A stretch of DNA of 64,000 bases from Kitagawia praeruptora (GCA_037693485.1 CM075346.1:46732001-46796000); one strand, 5' to 3'. Numbered from the stretch's first letter, positions 20,342 to 32,876 are shown. The notes: generated by a model from the letters alone, not told the origin. Translations and numbers: made by a program.

Positions 20342-22714
20342 CTATTTAGGTTTATCATCACCATGGAGGGCGCGCCCTCCATCTCTTCTGTCCGGATTTT
20401 CCTTGTGCTTTTTCACCTCCCTGACAATCCATTCTGTCAAATATCCTTCCTTAATTAAGTCCTCAATCTCCTCCCTCAGTTGGCGGCACTCATGAGTGTT
20501 ATGCCCTGAAGATTCGTGGAACTCACAATACTTCTTTTTATCTTTACCTTGCCAAGAAGTCAGAGGCTCCGGCCTCCTGAAGAACCCTTTGTTCTTATTC
20601 ACTTCAAAGATGTGCTCAATAGAAGCCGCCAAAGGGGTACAGTTACCTGGCCTTTGATCATAAGTATATGTATCAGGAGGACCCCAATTTCTTCCAGCTT
20701 TGGCTAAATTCACCCGATTTGCACCAGTTGCTACGGGTAGGACTAGGAGACCTATCCTTCCTCTTACCAGCCTTTCCTTTAGAGCTACTATGACCGTCAG
20801 TCTTTAGATTATCTGCCAAAGACTGTTCCACAATCTTGAAAGATTCAGCTTGTGCAAACACATCAGCCAACGTAGGGGGATCCCGTCCTTGAAGATGTTT
20901 CCAGAAATCAGTTCCTATTGACAATCCGGCTATTAGAAAACTCTTGAGCATTTCATCAGTTGCTCCTCTAACCAAGGTAGATTCTGAATTAAATCTCTTG
21001 AAGTAAGATTGCAAACTCTTCCCCTCTCTTTGCTTAAAATTGGCCAAGGTTGTGACCGGAGGGGCATATTTTACTGCAGCTTAGAACTTAGTTAAAAACA
21101 AATTCCTCATCACCTGCCAAGATGTAATTATTCCTGGACCAAGTTTCTGAAACCATTGTTGAGCACCTTCTCTGAAAGTTGCTGCCAACAGCCGACATCT
21201 GGCCAGTTCCGTTACCTGATATACATCCATCTCAATATCGAAGCGTCCCAGAAATTCCACAGGATCTGCATTTCCATGAAAGCGCAGATCATTAGTCATA
21301 GATCTATACCCAGTAGGAATAGATCTATACCCAGTAGGAAGCTGTGCTTCCCTGACTTCAGTTGAGAAGGGAGAGGATGTTTGTGTCGTAGCGGATATTC
21401 TTCCTCCATCCAAATGGGCTAAAAGCTTCTTTAAATCATCCACATTGAATGTTCCCACTCCGGGAATATTCTGGATATTTGGTTGTGCTACAGTCTGATT
21501 ACCCCCCGGGGTGGAGGTGGAGGTGGAGCCGTTGTCCGAACACCTCCTTGAGCTCCTGCTTGTAGTTGAATCACAACATCCTCTTGGGTTTGAGTTTGAG
21601 TTTGCTGACCTTCATGATTTCCATGAGGTTGTGGATTCCCTTGAGAATTTCTCTGATACTGTTCTCCTGAGTGAGGGTGCGTCCTTGACCTGGACTCACT
21701 AGAGGTGCTTGAAGGAATTTGATGGATACGGGGGGATCTTCCACCTGAGGGCGCGCCCTGATGATGGGGTTGCCCATTTCCTTGATACCAATCCATTCTT
21801 CTATCTCCGTTATCACGGTTTCCTCTTCTTCCAGTGTTGTCATGATGAGGAGCTTGTTTAAATCCAAGGGGCCACGACCTGTTGTGAACAGGGGGCGCGC
21901 GCTGTGGATTGTCATTGCGGGCAAGAGATCGCTCATGTCCAAGGGGCCTCGACCTGTTGTCAGGGGGCGCGCGCTGTGGATCATGGCTCTGTGTAAGGGC
22001 TCGCTCATGTCCAAGGGGCCTCGACCTGTTGTCAGGGGGCACATGCTGTGAATCATGGGGCCGCGATTCCAAATATTTGTTTTTCTTCTGCTGCTCGAGG
22101 AGTACCATCCTCAAATCATCATCATTAAGCCTTATTCCTAGGCGTTCCTTCAGGCTGGCAAAATCTCTCCTTTCTCTAGCCATCTGCTCTTCATCCCTTT
22201 GAATCTCACTAGGAGTTCGCCCTGAACGGTGAGGATGAGGGCGAGCCCTCTCTTGAGGATTTGAAAACCTGCGCTCAAAATTATCTTCACTAGGATGTTC
22301 AACAATAGGATTAGAATAATCTGACCTTCGTGGAGTGAACAGCTGAAATCTCCTTTCCTGATTTTCCTCCCTCCGGGAATCTTCCTCGATCTGAGGGGAT
22401 TTCCCTGATCGGTGATGATTTCGTGGGATACTCCGAGATTTTCTCCTCGATCCCTAATTTTCCTCCACAGAACTCAATCTTGCTCCGAAATTATTTAGGG
22501 CATCTCCCATATCGTACAGTTGTTCCATTAACGCCACGTTACTGATAAGAACAGGCGGCTGACCACCAACGGTGGCTGGTGTTTCATGATGGCGTGGAGG
22601 AACAGAGATCTCCTCCAGAACATACGCTTCGTGGTGGGTTAGACTACCCCCCATGCTATCTTCGGAATCATAATCCTCTTCTCCATGAGAACCTCTGCCT
22701 TGATTGTGAGACAT
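20342..22714 (-). pseudogene. Tat gag, broken
   Basis: Structural protein gene from the ATG at 22714. The start is acidic (MSHNQGRGSHGEEDYDSEDS), followed by an Arg/His/Pro/Gln-rich region with a three-fold repeat of an about 20-residue PPDNRSRPLGHER-type unit (about 21850-22060). The capsid-like part has RFHGNADPVEFLGRFDIEMD and a W/F-rich helix region. Defects: stop at 22454-22456; frame change in a C/G run near 21500; TAA at 21081-21083; frame change back near 20720; TAG at 20342-20344. The first, fourth and pol segments share one frame, so gag-pol was once a single ORF. Confidence 0.85.
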
Positions 22715-22745
22715 CTTTTCCTCCTAAGATAAAGATCTTGATTGG

Positions 22746-22765
22746 CTCCCCTCCTTCTAGCGCCA
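22746..22765 (-). other. Primer-binding site of the Tat element
   Basis: Minus strand TGGCGCTAGAAGGAGGGGAG, three bases inside the 5' LTR. The first 17 bases are identical to the primer site of element D at 40910. I have not matched the tRNA with certainty. Confidence 0.75.
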
Positions 22766-22768
22766 ATT

Positions 22769-23737
22769 TATTGACGGAGGAATTTGGTAACAACAAATTT
22801 CGAGGTACGTTGCCGAAAACAAGATCTGAGACGGTGGTTCTTTGCCGGAAAAAATGATGGTGCACGGTGGCTTTTGGTTGCTGATTGTAATTGGTGGCTG
22901 AGATTGGTAGGGTTAGTGGTGGCTATTCAGAGCTCTCGACTTCCAACCCCCCAATCGGCCTACGTACCCCGATATTTATAGGGGATCAAGCCATACGTAG
23001 CTCTTGGAGAGCAAGAAACCCAAATGGGCTTGGATAATGGACCAGCTTCCGGAATGTTCTACTATGAGGCCTAACCACAAAGGCCCAAGGCTCACCCAAG
23101 ATCTCAAGACTTCACGGATAAGGAAACTTTCCCCGTCGAGGACTAGTCCTATCCGCTACCGCTATTTCTTCATTTCAAGGATGCATGTATAGCCATGATT
23201 TACCCCAAGTGCAGAACGCATCCCTGTCCCCCGAATGAGAAGCACCCACCAGATAGCAAGACAGGTGATCCAGAGCTTTTAGGTGCAAAGTGCAGGAATA
23301 CTCCGAAGTTCCCCAATGAGGACGCGCCCATTGGCTACAGGAATAGAGCTCCCAAAGCACACACCAAAAAAGTCCCCATCTTTCCACCTTAGGGCGTGCC
23401 CTTAGTGTTTAAGAAGGGTCCTTATATCCAGGCAAACCCCTGGAGGCCTTCGGAGACGGACATCCCCCTCCTGAGATACGACAGGAGGGAATTCTTCAAT
23501 AGAACCTAAGAAAATCACCCAAATAACACCGCAAACATATTTCATCCATGAGAGGGTGCGCCTTCTTGTATAAGAAGAAGAGGGCGCGCGGCTTCATTTC
23601 TATAAAACTAACTAAAACCCTAATTAATCCCTAATATATTCAAATATAACCCGAACTCATCTTAAAAATACCCAAATTGAACCCATATCTGATTTGAATC
23701 CATTTTAGAATACCCAAACCGAATTTTGGCTAAAACA
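22769..23737 (-). repeat. 5' LTR of the Tat element
   Basis: A 969 bp partner of 6245-7214. The outer end AAAACA is followed by TSD ACCAC. The inner end reads TATTGACGG instead of TGTTGACGG, a G to A change in the terminal dinucleotide. Confidence 0.9.
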
Positions 23738-24032
23738 ACCACCTCTGAATTAAAGATAAATCCTTCCTCTTCGCGTGGGCTGTAAGATCGCCCAATTCTG
23801 ATGTACAGAACTCAAGTTATGGCCCAAACAGTGATGTATGCACTTGCGGTCCAGTAAATCCGAATTTCCTTGTAATTTAAGTCCAAATAAGTCCAATTCC
23901 TTCCAAGTTTGGGAATTCTTTATTACTTGTCATAAAACATTAAACTCTAATTAATAATATCCATTTATTTATAAAATACAATAAATATGAGAATAAAATC
24001 ATGTAAAATACATATAAATATATACTCTATCA
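23738..24032 (-). repeat. Element C LTR fragment, right of the Tat insertion
   Basis: Continuation of the LTR piece at 6143-6239. It matches 28868-29162 and ends in ACTCTATCA just before the internal region. Confidence 0.92.
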
Positions 24033-24093
24033 AATATCCCCACACTTAACACTTTGCACGTCCTCGTGCAAACTAATATAATATAGCTTTCAC

Positions 24094-24230
24094 TACTAAC
24101 TAGTACCACTTCTGTAGGTGATCATGGTTGCATTTGGCATATGCAACAAGCCCTTTAAACCCCTAGGTAGCCCTAGTGGACGAGTGAGGTCTCGTGAGGG
24201 CCAATAGTGAATGTACCCACAAAATCCATC
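24094..24230 (-). repeat. Conserved block beside the polypurine tract (element C, first copy)
   Basis: Same block as 10310-10440, 29236-29360 and 55610-55740. Minus-strand frame 24096-24308 ends GLKGLLHMPNATMITYRSGTS, nearly the same as in the other C copy and element E. Confidence 0.75.
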
Positions 24231-25742
24231 TAGCTCATGTATGAGATTGAATGCCAATACAACATCACACACACAAGTCCTCTCATGCCACATCAACTTA
24301 AGAATCAAAGTGAATAATGCAATGTCTTGGTGTCAAAGGTGCAAGTATTCACATAGTCTACTCAATGAATATGCATAAGTTCTCAAAAGTCCATGTCAAG
24401 TGTAAGAATAAGTTGGTAACCATGCTAAGCCCACAAGAGACATCTTCAAGTCAAAACTTGGGATCTCATATGCAAAAAACAAGTAATAACTCACCTTTCA
24501 CTCACAAAAGAATATTCACTCAAAAACAGGGTAAGTGTATCACTCAATCCCAACAAAATCATAAGCATGCTTCACATTTGGCATCAATCTAACTTTAACA
24601 CAACGTACACCACTGATGATAATCAAAAGGTCTTTATTCGGGTTGTAATGGGGCTAGGGACAAGGTATGTCAAGTAAAGCCAAAGAAGGTGAAATGTCAA
24701 AAGCTAGTACCCAACACGATAAATCATTCAACTCCCTATCTATCATCCCCACACTTGGATTCTTTTATTCTCTTTCAACAAATAACTTGATTAGTCTAAT
24801 GAAGAAGGATCTCAAAAACATAGGTATGCTCTCATATAAACAATTTTTTTTTTCATTTTTTTCAGTTTTTTCTGTTTTTTTTTCCAGAGCTAAATAGCTA
24901 ATCTATAAACAAGAACAATGATCCCCCCATATTCTTATAAAGTTCGACTAACAAGTAAACAACCAAACCCAATATTTTCCCAATGTAATGACCATCAATA
25001 AACCCCCATGCACACCTTTCAACTCCTTCAAATACTCTACTAGCCTTTGACAATTTGGGTTCAAGTTAAAGTAAGGCCAATACAAGAAAAAGGTCTAGGC
25101 AAGCATTGTGGTGTGTCACCGAAAAAATAAGATTAAGCTCAATGGGGTAACTAATTGATCATGTATAAATGGTGTGGTAATATAGGAAATATGAGATTAT
25201 TCCTAAATGCCTTTATCATGTTATCATCAAATAATGTCATGCGTCTCAAGAAAGGTCTCAAACAAGTGCTAGCAATGCAAACAACATGTGGACACTCAAG
25301 CAAACGAATATAAATTCAAAAGATATGCATATAGGCTCAAAATCTCACTTGGTGGCAAAACATAATCAATCCCAAGCAAAAAGTCTCTCTAGCGCACCTA
25401 CTTGTACTCAAAGCATGCAAACCAAATCAACTTGCACATATTCATGTCCTTTTAATTACTTATAGCATTCAAAAAGTCTACTAGTTTCAACTTACTAGTG
25501 TATGTGTGTGCACAAGAACAAAGCATATCACTTCTCAAACAAAAGCGTCAACAAGACAAAATTCCTATAGCATGCATGGGTGCATCAAGACATGTTACAA
25601 CAAGTAATCTTTTTACATGGCCAAAATCATTTTTGTGATTTTTCAATTTTTTTTATTTTTTACTATATACAATTATTGAAAACACATCCCCACACTTAAA
25701 TTGGTCAATGTCCTCATTGACACACTAAACAATTAATTGTAC

Positions 25743-25743
<1 letters not shown>

Positions 25744-25787
<44 letters not shown>
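25744..25787. repeat. ATA/TAA microsatellite
   Basis: About 14 ATA units; the second element C copy has a longer array at 30866-30925. Confidence 0.9.
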
Positions 25788-26732
25788 TATACTAAAAAGA
25801 AAAGAAAGAAAACTCCCCTAAAGATGCTTGGTGTGAACAGCAGAGATGCCACATAATTGTTGTTCCGCTTGAAAATGCGATTGGTATGCGCTAAACCTGA
25901 ACATATACGTTAGGACCATGCACACACATATATTACATTAGTTAATAACAAAGTACAATCTTTACAAATTTATTTTAAGATTTTACAATATTATGAAAAT
26001 AAAATAAAAATTATATATATATATAGTTTATAAGTTATGTACCAAAAGCTATTAAAAAATAATAAATATAATAATATAATAAAATATAATAATATGTATA
26101 ACAAAACTAAAGTATAATAATATTTACAAATAATTATACAATAATAATATAATAAAATATAATATAAAATAATATAATACAAATACCCAAAATATAATAT
26201 AATTCATATAATATTATATAAAATATTCACATAAATAATAATTAATTAATAATAAAAATAATAAACTATTTAATATGAATTACAATGAACCAAAGTGTTG
26301 TATTAGTGCCAGGTGGTGATGAGGTGGTGATGACTCCGTGTGTGTGAGTGTAATACAGGCGCAGGAGAAGTACGCGCGCGGGGAGGAGGGGAAATGGTTG
26401 CGCGCACGGACAGGAAATTAATACCGCGGGTACTGGGAATTATATCGCGGACTAACATGTTCTGTTGTTCCGGGGATTACAACACCGAGGGTAGAAAAAA
26501 ATACACTGCAGTCCCGGCTTCTCTGCCAACTTTTTTTTTACACCAGCCACACTTGCAATAAATTTCAAAAATTGTTTCGCACTCCTCCAGTAAAATCTTT
26601 ATATTCCTGAATCACTTCACATAAAATTTATTAAGGCACTTTGTGGGAGTTAATAATAATAATAATATCTAACCTAAAAAAATACAAAAATAAAAAAATA
26701 AAAATAAAAAAATTACTAACCATACAAAAAAT

Positions 26733-26750
26733 CATGGGTTGCCTCCCACG
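26733..26750 (-). promoter_or_regulatory. Conserved stem-loop after the element C ORF, first copy
   Basis: Sense RNA CGUGGGAGGCAACCCAUG; the stem is kept by a G-U pair relative to element B. It starts 48 nt after the stop of the ORF at 26799. Confidence 0.6.
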
Positions 26751-26798
26751 AAGCGCTTGTTTATTGTCATTAGCTCGACTTATTCACACATAAAATCT

Positions 26799-27704
26799 TC
26801 AATGAGGAGAAAAAGTAAATAGATGCACATATCTACGAATTAGTGATAAAACTATTATGTGTATATATGCCTTAGATCCATAAAAGTATAAGAAACTTTT
26901 TATGATACTCGCTTTCTCAAGAGACTTGCAAAAAGCAAAGTACCTAGAAAAATTGTCAGAATAATCCTCATAAGTACGACTCATATACTCCTCCCAAATT
27001 GGATCCTTATATTCCAAAGCAAGATTTTCAATTTCATCAGTCTTTATTTCCTTCTCAATTATAATTGGACACTCATCAATTTTAACCACGTCTACCAATT
27101 TGTAAAGCTCAACAATATTTTCTAAATTTGGTAGAATTTCAGTCGCATCCAACTTAACATTAGCATACATGGGACAATCATCCACTACACAAGTAGACTC
27201 ATCAAACACAAAATTATCATCAATTGCTAAACAAGAATCATGGATCATTGGAAAATTGACACAAGGAGGAATTTCAAGACAACCATTATGCATCACAAGT
27301 TGTACTTCCATAATAAAACTATTTCTTTCAGCGTTCTCCTTGTACCAACTTATTGATTCTAGTTCACATGGACTATCATTTGTACTAGCAATCTCGAAAG
27401 TGGGGTCATCAAAGTGCTTAAAAAGTCCCAAAGAATGTAAAGAAGGATTAGAATGAATTAAGCTCTCATCAACATCATTGCACATGTATGGATAAGGATC
27501 ATAATACTGATTTTCAAAGGCACATGAAAAATCTGTACTAGGTGGGTATAGAGCATAATAAGAGTTTTCAGAATAGAACGAATTCACCTGATATGCATTA
27601 AATCCTCATAAGCATTAAATTCTTGATGTGGACTGAATTCTTGATATCGTTCTTGATAACCAAAGATTTTCTGATCATTATTCCAACTAAAATTGTTATC
27701 CATA
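26799..27704 (-). pseudogene. Element C small ORF, first copy (frameshifted)
   Basis: Unknown protein of about 300 residues, encoded directly after the primer site. The N-terminus (MDNNFSWNNDQKIF, ATG at 27704) is Asn/Gln/Tyr-rich; the middle is acidic with several Cys residues; the C-terminus has a stretch rich in Ile, Leu and Phe (FYGSKAYIHIIVLSLIRR). One base is missing near 27600 compared with the second copy, so the open part runs from 27587 down. No known domain is recognised. By position it takes the place of gag. Most of the protein is kept in both copies. Confidence 0.6.
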
Positions 27705-27852
27705 TCGTCTCTCTTCCTAAAATACTTGATCTAAGTTCCTCAAAGAAACCTGTAGACACACCAAAAAAAATAAAAGAAAGGAAAAAAAACTATATACAAA
27801 GATAAAATCCAAACTACAAGAAACAATTAACTCAAAATCAATATTGTTGCCT

Positions 27853-27870
27853 TCCCCGGCAGCGGCGCCA
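27853..27870 (-). other. Primer-binding site of element C, first unit
   Basis: Minus strand TGGCGCCGCTGCCGGGGA, complementary to the plant tRNA-Asp 3' end with one difference; three bases from the LTR. Confidence 0.85.
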
Positions 27871-27873
27871 ATT

Positions 27874-29162
27874 TGTTGATGTGTATTTTTAGAGTATCGT
27901 TCACAGGAAGGACTGATATAAATACCAATTCAAGTCTTTTATCTCTTATAGTTCAAAAGTATGGAAAATAGTTTGTGGATGTGTTTGATTATCAACTAAG
28001 TTAATCTAATAAACAAATAAAAACTATATAATATGTATGAGAGAAAATAATCCAAGAATTAGGATTCTTCAATTGGCTATCATGAATGTCTAATTTGTGT
28101 CTCTTATTTCGTTAAAAACAATCCTTCTAATGTTCATAAAATCCTCTCCCAAGGTAAATTATAGTGCCTACAATCATCCCTCAATCGCCACTCCCATGGT
28201 CAATAAAGGTATAACTATAGACTATTACGAACCAAGGATTATCAGTTTCACAATTCGCATATCAATCTCCCGATCTAATACTTAAATTGTGTCTATCATA
28301 TCATGTACTAGAATTGCAACTCCTCTCCCGATTTGTTATAATTCCTACAGATGCAACTTAAAGTTCGCGACTCTTCTAATTTATAAAGCGTTCAATGACA
28401 AATTAACAATAACAAGAAAACCACAATACAATCAAACAAACTCAATAAGCCAACGAATACTGCCCAACTCTTGGATAATGGAATTAGCTACTCATGATTG
28501 AATAAAACACATATATATTAATACCACAAACCAAGAGTTTAAGAATAGAAGTACGAAGAATACAACTTTAAAAGTTCCTTGGATGTCCGGATGAATCCCT
28601 TTGCTCCTTCTTCCAATCTCCCTCACAAGATATTTCTCTCCCTTTTCTTTCCAAAATATGGCTATCTCTAAATCTATTCTATTCTACAATATGTTATGAT
28701 ATGTTGGTGTCTACAATATATGTATAAACCTAATATAATAGAGTTTTTAATGCTTTCCAAGAAAATACAAGTAATTTCCCAAAACAAATTGAATTATGAA
28801 TGGGAAAATTCGTAGCCTGTCTTCCAGGCCTGTTTCTAGGCTGCTCCTGTTGTAAAAAGAGTATTGGACCACCTCTGAATTAAAGATAATTCCCTCCTCT
28901 TCGTGTGGGCTGTAAGATCGCCCAATTCTGATGTACAGAACTCAAGTTATGGCCCAAACAGTGATGTATGCACATGCGGTCCAGTAAATCCGAATTTCCT
29001 TGTAATTTAAGTCCAAATAAGTCCAGTTCCTTCCAAGTTTGGGAATTCTTTATTACCTGTCATAAAACATTAAACTCTAATTAATAATATCCATTTATTT
29101 ATAAAATACAATAAATATGAGAATAAAATCATGTAAAATACATATAAATATATACTCTATCA
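27874..29162 (-). repeat. Element C LTR, shared middle copy
   Basis: A complete 1289 bp LTR (TGTTGATGTG...CTCTATCA). It serves as 5' LTR for the left internal region and as 3' LTR for the right one. It holds the empty version of the Tat target site at 28868-28872. ORFs inside (28097-28285, 28289-28501) also occur, in part, in the third LTR copy and have no known domain. Confidence 0.93.
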
Positions 29163-29235
29163 AATATCTCCACACTTAACACTTTGCACGTCCTCGTGCA
29201 AACTAATATAATATAGCTTTAACTACTAACTACTA

Positions 29236-29360
29236 ACTAGTACTACTTCCGTAGGTGATCACGGTTGCATTTGGCATATGCAACAAGCCCTTTAAACCCC
29301 TAGGTAGCCCTAGTGGACGAGTGTGGTCTCGTGAGGACCTATAGTGAATGTACCCACAAA
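29236..29360 (-). repeat. Conserved block beside the polypurine tract (element C, second copy)
   Basis: As 24094-24230; the 70-codon frame (29233-29445) is open, ending in NATVITYGSSTS. Confidence 0.75.
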
Positions 29361-30865
29361 ATCCATCTAGCTCATGTATAAGATTGAATGCCAATACAAC
29401 ATCACACACACAAGTCCTCTCATGCCACATCAACTTAAGAATCAAAGTGAATAATGCAATGTCTTGGTGTCAAAGGTGCAAGTATTCACATAGTCTACTC
29501 AATGAATATGCATAAGTTCTCAAAAGTCCATGTCAAGTGTAAGAATAAGTTGGTAACCATGCTAAGCCCACAAGAGTACATCTTCAAGTCAAAACTTTGG
29601 ATCTCATTTGCAAAAAAACAAGTAATAACTCACGTTTCACTCACAAAAGAATATTCACTCAAAAACAGGGTAAGTGTATCACTCAATCCCAACAAAATCA
29701 TAAGCATGCTTGACATTTGGCATCAATCTAACTTTAACACAACATACACCACTGATGATAATCAAAAGGTCTTTATTCAGGTTGTAATGGGGTTAGGGAC
29801 AAGGTATGTCAAGTAAAGCCAAAGAAGGTGAAATGTCGAAAGCTAGTACCCAACAAGATAAATCAATCAACTCCCTATCTATCATCCCCACACTTGGATT
29901 TTTTTATTCTCTTTCAACAAATAACTTGATTAGTCTAATGAAGAAGGATCTCAAAAACATAGGTATGCTCTCATATAAACAAATTTTTTTTTCATTTTTT
30001 TCTGTTTTTTCTGTTTTTTTTTTTCGAGAGCTAAATAGCTAATATATAAACAAGAACAATGATCCCCCCATATTCTTATAAAGATCGACTAACAAGTAAA
30101 CAAAAATAACCAATATTTTCCAAAGTAATGACCATCAATAAACCCCCATGCACACCTTTTAACTCCCTCAAACACTCTACTAGCCTTTGATAATTTGGGT
30201 TCAAGTTAAAGTAAGGTCAATACAAGAAAAAGGTCTAGGCAAGTAATGTGGTGTGTCACCGAAAAAATAAGATTAAGCTCAATGGGGTAACTAATTGATC
30301 ATGTATAAATGGTGTGGTAATATAGGAAATATGAGATTATTCCTAAATGCCTTTATCATGTTATCATCAAATAATGTCATGCGTCTCAAGAAAGGTCTCA
30401 AACAAGTGCTAGCAATGCAAACAACAAGTGGACACTCAAGCAAATGAATATAAATTCAAAAGATATGCATATAGGCTCAAAATCTCACTTGGTGTTAAAA
30501 CATAATCAATCCCAAGCAAAAAGTCTCTCTAGCGCACCTACTTGTACTCAAAGCTTGCAAACCAAATCAACTTGCACATATTCATGTCTTTTTAATTACT
30601 TACAGCATTCAAAAAGTCTACCAGTTTCAACTTACTAGTGTATTTGTATTCACAAGAACAAAGCATATCACTTCTCAAACAAAAGCGTCAACAACACAAA
30701 ATTCCTATAGCATGAATGGGTGCATCTAGAGCAGGTTACAACAAGTAATCTTTTTACATGGCCAAAATTATTTTTGTGATTTTTTACTATATACAATTAT
30801 TGAAAACACATCCCCACACTTAAATTGGTCAATGTCCTCATTGACACACTAAACAATTAATTGTA

Positions 30866-30866
30866 C

Positions 30867-30925
<59 letters not shown>
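30866..30925. repeat. ATA/TAA microsatellite
   Basis: About 20 units, expanded relative to the first copy at 25744-25787. Confidence 0.9.
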
Positions 30926-30926
<1 letters not shown>

Positions 30927-31144
30927 TATACTAAAAAGAAAAGAAAGAAAACTCCCCTAAAGATGCTTGGTGTGAACAGCAGAGATGCCACATAATTGTT
31001 GTTCCGCTTGAAAATGCGATTGGTATGCGCTAACCTGAACATATACGTTAGGACCATGCACACACATATATTACATTAGTTAATAACAAAGTACAATCTT
31101 TACAAATTTATTTTAAGATTTTACAATATTAAGAAAATAAAATA

Positions 31145-31148
<4 letters not shown>

Positions 31149-31188
<40 letters not shown>
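31149..31188. repeat. TA microsatellite
   Basis: About 19 TA units; the first element C copy has about 7 at the same place (26012-26026). Confidence 0.9.
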
Positions 31189-31190
<2 letters not shown>

Positions 31191-31905
31191 TATAAGTAAT
31201 GTACCAAAAGCTATTAAAAAATAATAAAAATAATAAAAATAATAATACAATAAAATATAATAATATGTATAACAAAACTAAAGTATAATAATATTTACAA
31301 ATAATTATAGAATAATAATATAATAAAATATAATATAAAATAATATAATACAAATACCCAAAATATAATATAATACATATAATATTATATAAAATATTCA
31401 CATAAATAATAATTAATTAACAATAATAATAATAATAAACTATTTAATATGAATTACAATGAACCAAAGTGTTGTATTAGTGCCAGGTGGTGATGAGGTG
31501 GTGATGACTCCGTGTGTGTGAGTGGAGTATAGGCGCAGGAGAAGTACGCGCGCGGGGAGGAGGGGAAATGGTTGCGCGCGGACAGGAAATTAATACCACG
31601 GGTAATGGGAATTATATCGTTGACTAACATGTTCTGTTGTTCCAGGGATTACAACACCGAGGGTAGAAAAAAATACACTGCAGTCCCGCCTTCTCTGCCA
31701 ACTTTTTTTTTTACACCAGCCACACCTGCAATAAATTTCAAAAATTGTTTCGCACTCCTCCAGTAAAATCTTTATATTCCTAAATCACTTCACACAAAAT
31801 TTATTAAGGCACTTTGTGGGAGTTAATAATAATAATAATATCTAACCTAAAAAAATACAACAATAAAAATATAAAAATATAAAAATTACTAACCATACAA
31901 AAAAT

Positions 31906-31923
31906 CATGGGTTGCCTCCCACG
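31906..31923 (-). promoter_or_regulatory. Conserved stem-loop after the element C ORF, second copy
   Basis: Same stem-loop as 26733-26750, 48 nt after the stop at 31972. The neighbouring AAGCGCTT palindrome has changed to AACGCTG, but the stem-loop itself is intact. Confidence 0.6.
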
Positions 31924-31971
31924 CAGCGTTTGTTTATTGTCATTAGCTCGACTTATTCACACATAAAATCT

Positions 31972-32876
31972 TCAATGAGGAGAAAAAGCAAATAGATGCA
32001 CATATCTACGAATGAGTGATAAAACTATTATGTGTATATATGCCTTAGATCCATAAAAGTATAAGAAACTTTTTATGATCCTCGCTTTCTCAAGAGACTT
32101 GCAAAAACCAAAGTACCTAGTAAAATTGTCAGAATAATCCTCATTAGTACGACTCATATACTCCTCCCAAATTGGATCCTTATATTCCAAAGCAAGATTT
32201 TCAATTTCATCAGTCTTTATTTCCTTCTCAATTATAATTGGACACTCATCAATTTTTACCACGTCTACCAATTTGTTAAGCTCAACAATATTTTCTAAAT
32301 TTGGTAAAATTTCAGTCGCATCCAACTTAACATTAGCATACATGGGACAATCATCAACTACACAAGTAGGCTCATCAAACACAAAATATCATCAATTGCT
32401 AAACAAGAATCATGGATCATTGTAAAATTAACACAAGGAGGAATTTCAAGACAACCGTTATGCATCACAAGTTGTACTTCCATAATAAAACTATTTCTTT
32501 TAGCATTCTCCTCGTACAAACTTATTGATTCTGGTTCACATGGACTATCATTCGTACTAGCAATCTCAAAAGTGGGGTCATCAAAGTGCTTAAAAAGTCC
32601 CAAAGAATGTAAAGAAGGATTAGAATGAATTAAGCTCTCATCAACATCATTGCACATGTATGGATAAGGATCATAATACTGATTTTCAAAGGCACATGAA
32701 AAATCTGTACTAGGTGGGTATGGAGCATAATAAGAGTTTTCAGAATAGAACGAATTCACCTGATATGCATTAAAATCCTCATAAGCATTGAATTCTTGAT
32801 GAGGACTATATTCTTGATATCGTTCTTGATATACAAAGATTTTCTGATCATTATTCCAACTAAAATTGTTATCCAT
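31972..32876 (-). pseudogene. Element C small ORF, second copy (frameshifted)
   Basis: Second copy of the ORF described at 26799-27704. Here the N-terminal 170 codons are open from the ATG at 32876. A one-base loss near 32380 breaks the frame, and the rest (32382 to 31972) reads on in another frame. The two copies carry different single-base defects, so their common ancestor probably had an intact ORF of about 300 codons. Confidence 0.6.

Larger units (their letters stand above)
6245..23737 (-). mobile_element. Tat-type Ty3/gypsy retrotransposon
   Basis: A full-length but inactive element. It is bounded by TSD ACCAC (6240-6244 and 23738-23742), with LTRs of about 970 bp, a primer site at 22746-22765 and a polypurine tract at about 7215-7228. 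Gag-pol is on the minus strand, and an accessory gene lies on the plus strand between pol and the 3' LTR. That antisense gene is a hallmark of the Tat lineage. Without nested element B (5975 bp plus 5 bp TSD) it is about 11.5 kb. The LTRs differ at about two dozen sites by eye (roughly 97-98 percent identity), so it is fairly young yet heavily broken. Confidence 0.93.
24033..26732 (-). other. Element C, first internal region, non-coding part
   Basis: Near copy of 29163-31905. In order: the polypurine tract (minus strand GTGTGGGGATATT), the conserved block at 24094-24230, a long non-coding tract with a polypyrimidine run (24842-24892), an ATA microsatellite (25744-25787), and a very AT-rich zone (25960-26290) next to a short GC-rich patch (26340-26420). 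The 70-codon frame at 24096-24308 lies in the conserved block; other ORFs (24317-24592, 25991-26182, 26340-26561) are not maintained as proteins between copies. Confidence 0.75.
29163..31905 (-). other. Element C, second internal region, non-coding part
   Basis: Second copy of the internal region, in the same order as 24033-26732 and about 97 percent alike by eye. It contains the conserved block (29236-29360), polypyrimidine run (29983-30023), ATA array (30866-30925), a TA array (31149-31188) that is much shorter in the first copy, and AT-rich sequence to about 31450. Confidence 0.75.

Noticed and set aside
25991..26182. Tyr/Ile-rich ORFs here and at 31129-31401
   Set aside because: Translations of AT-rich and TA-repeat DNA.
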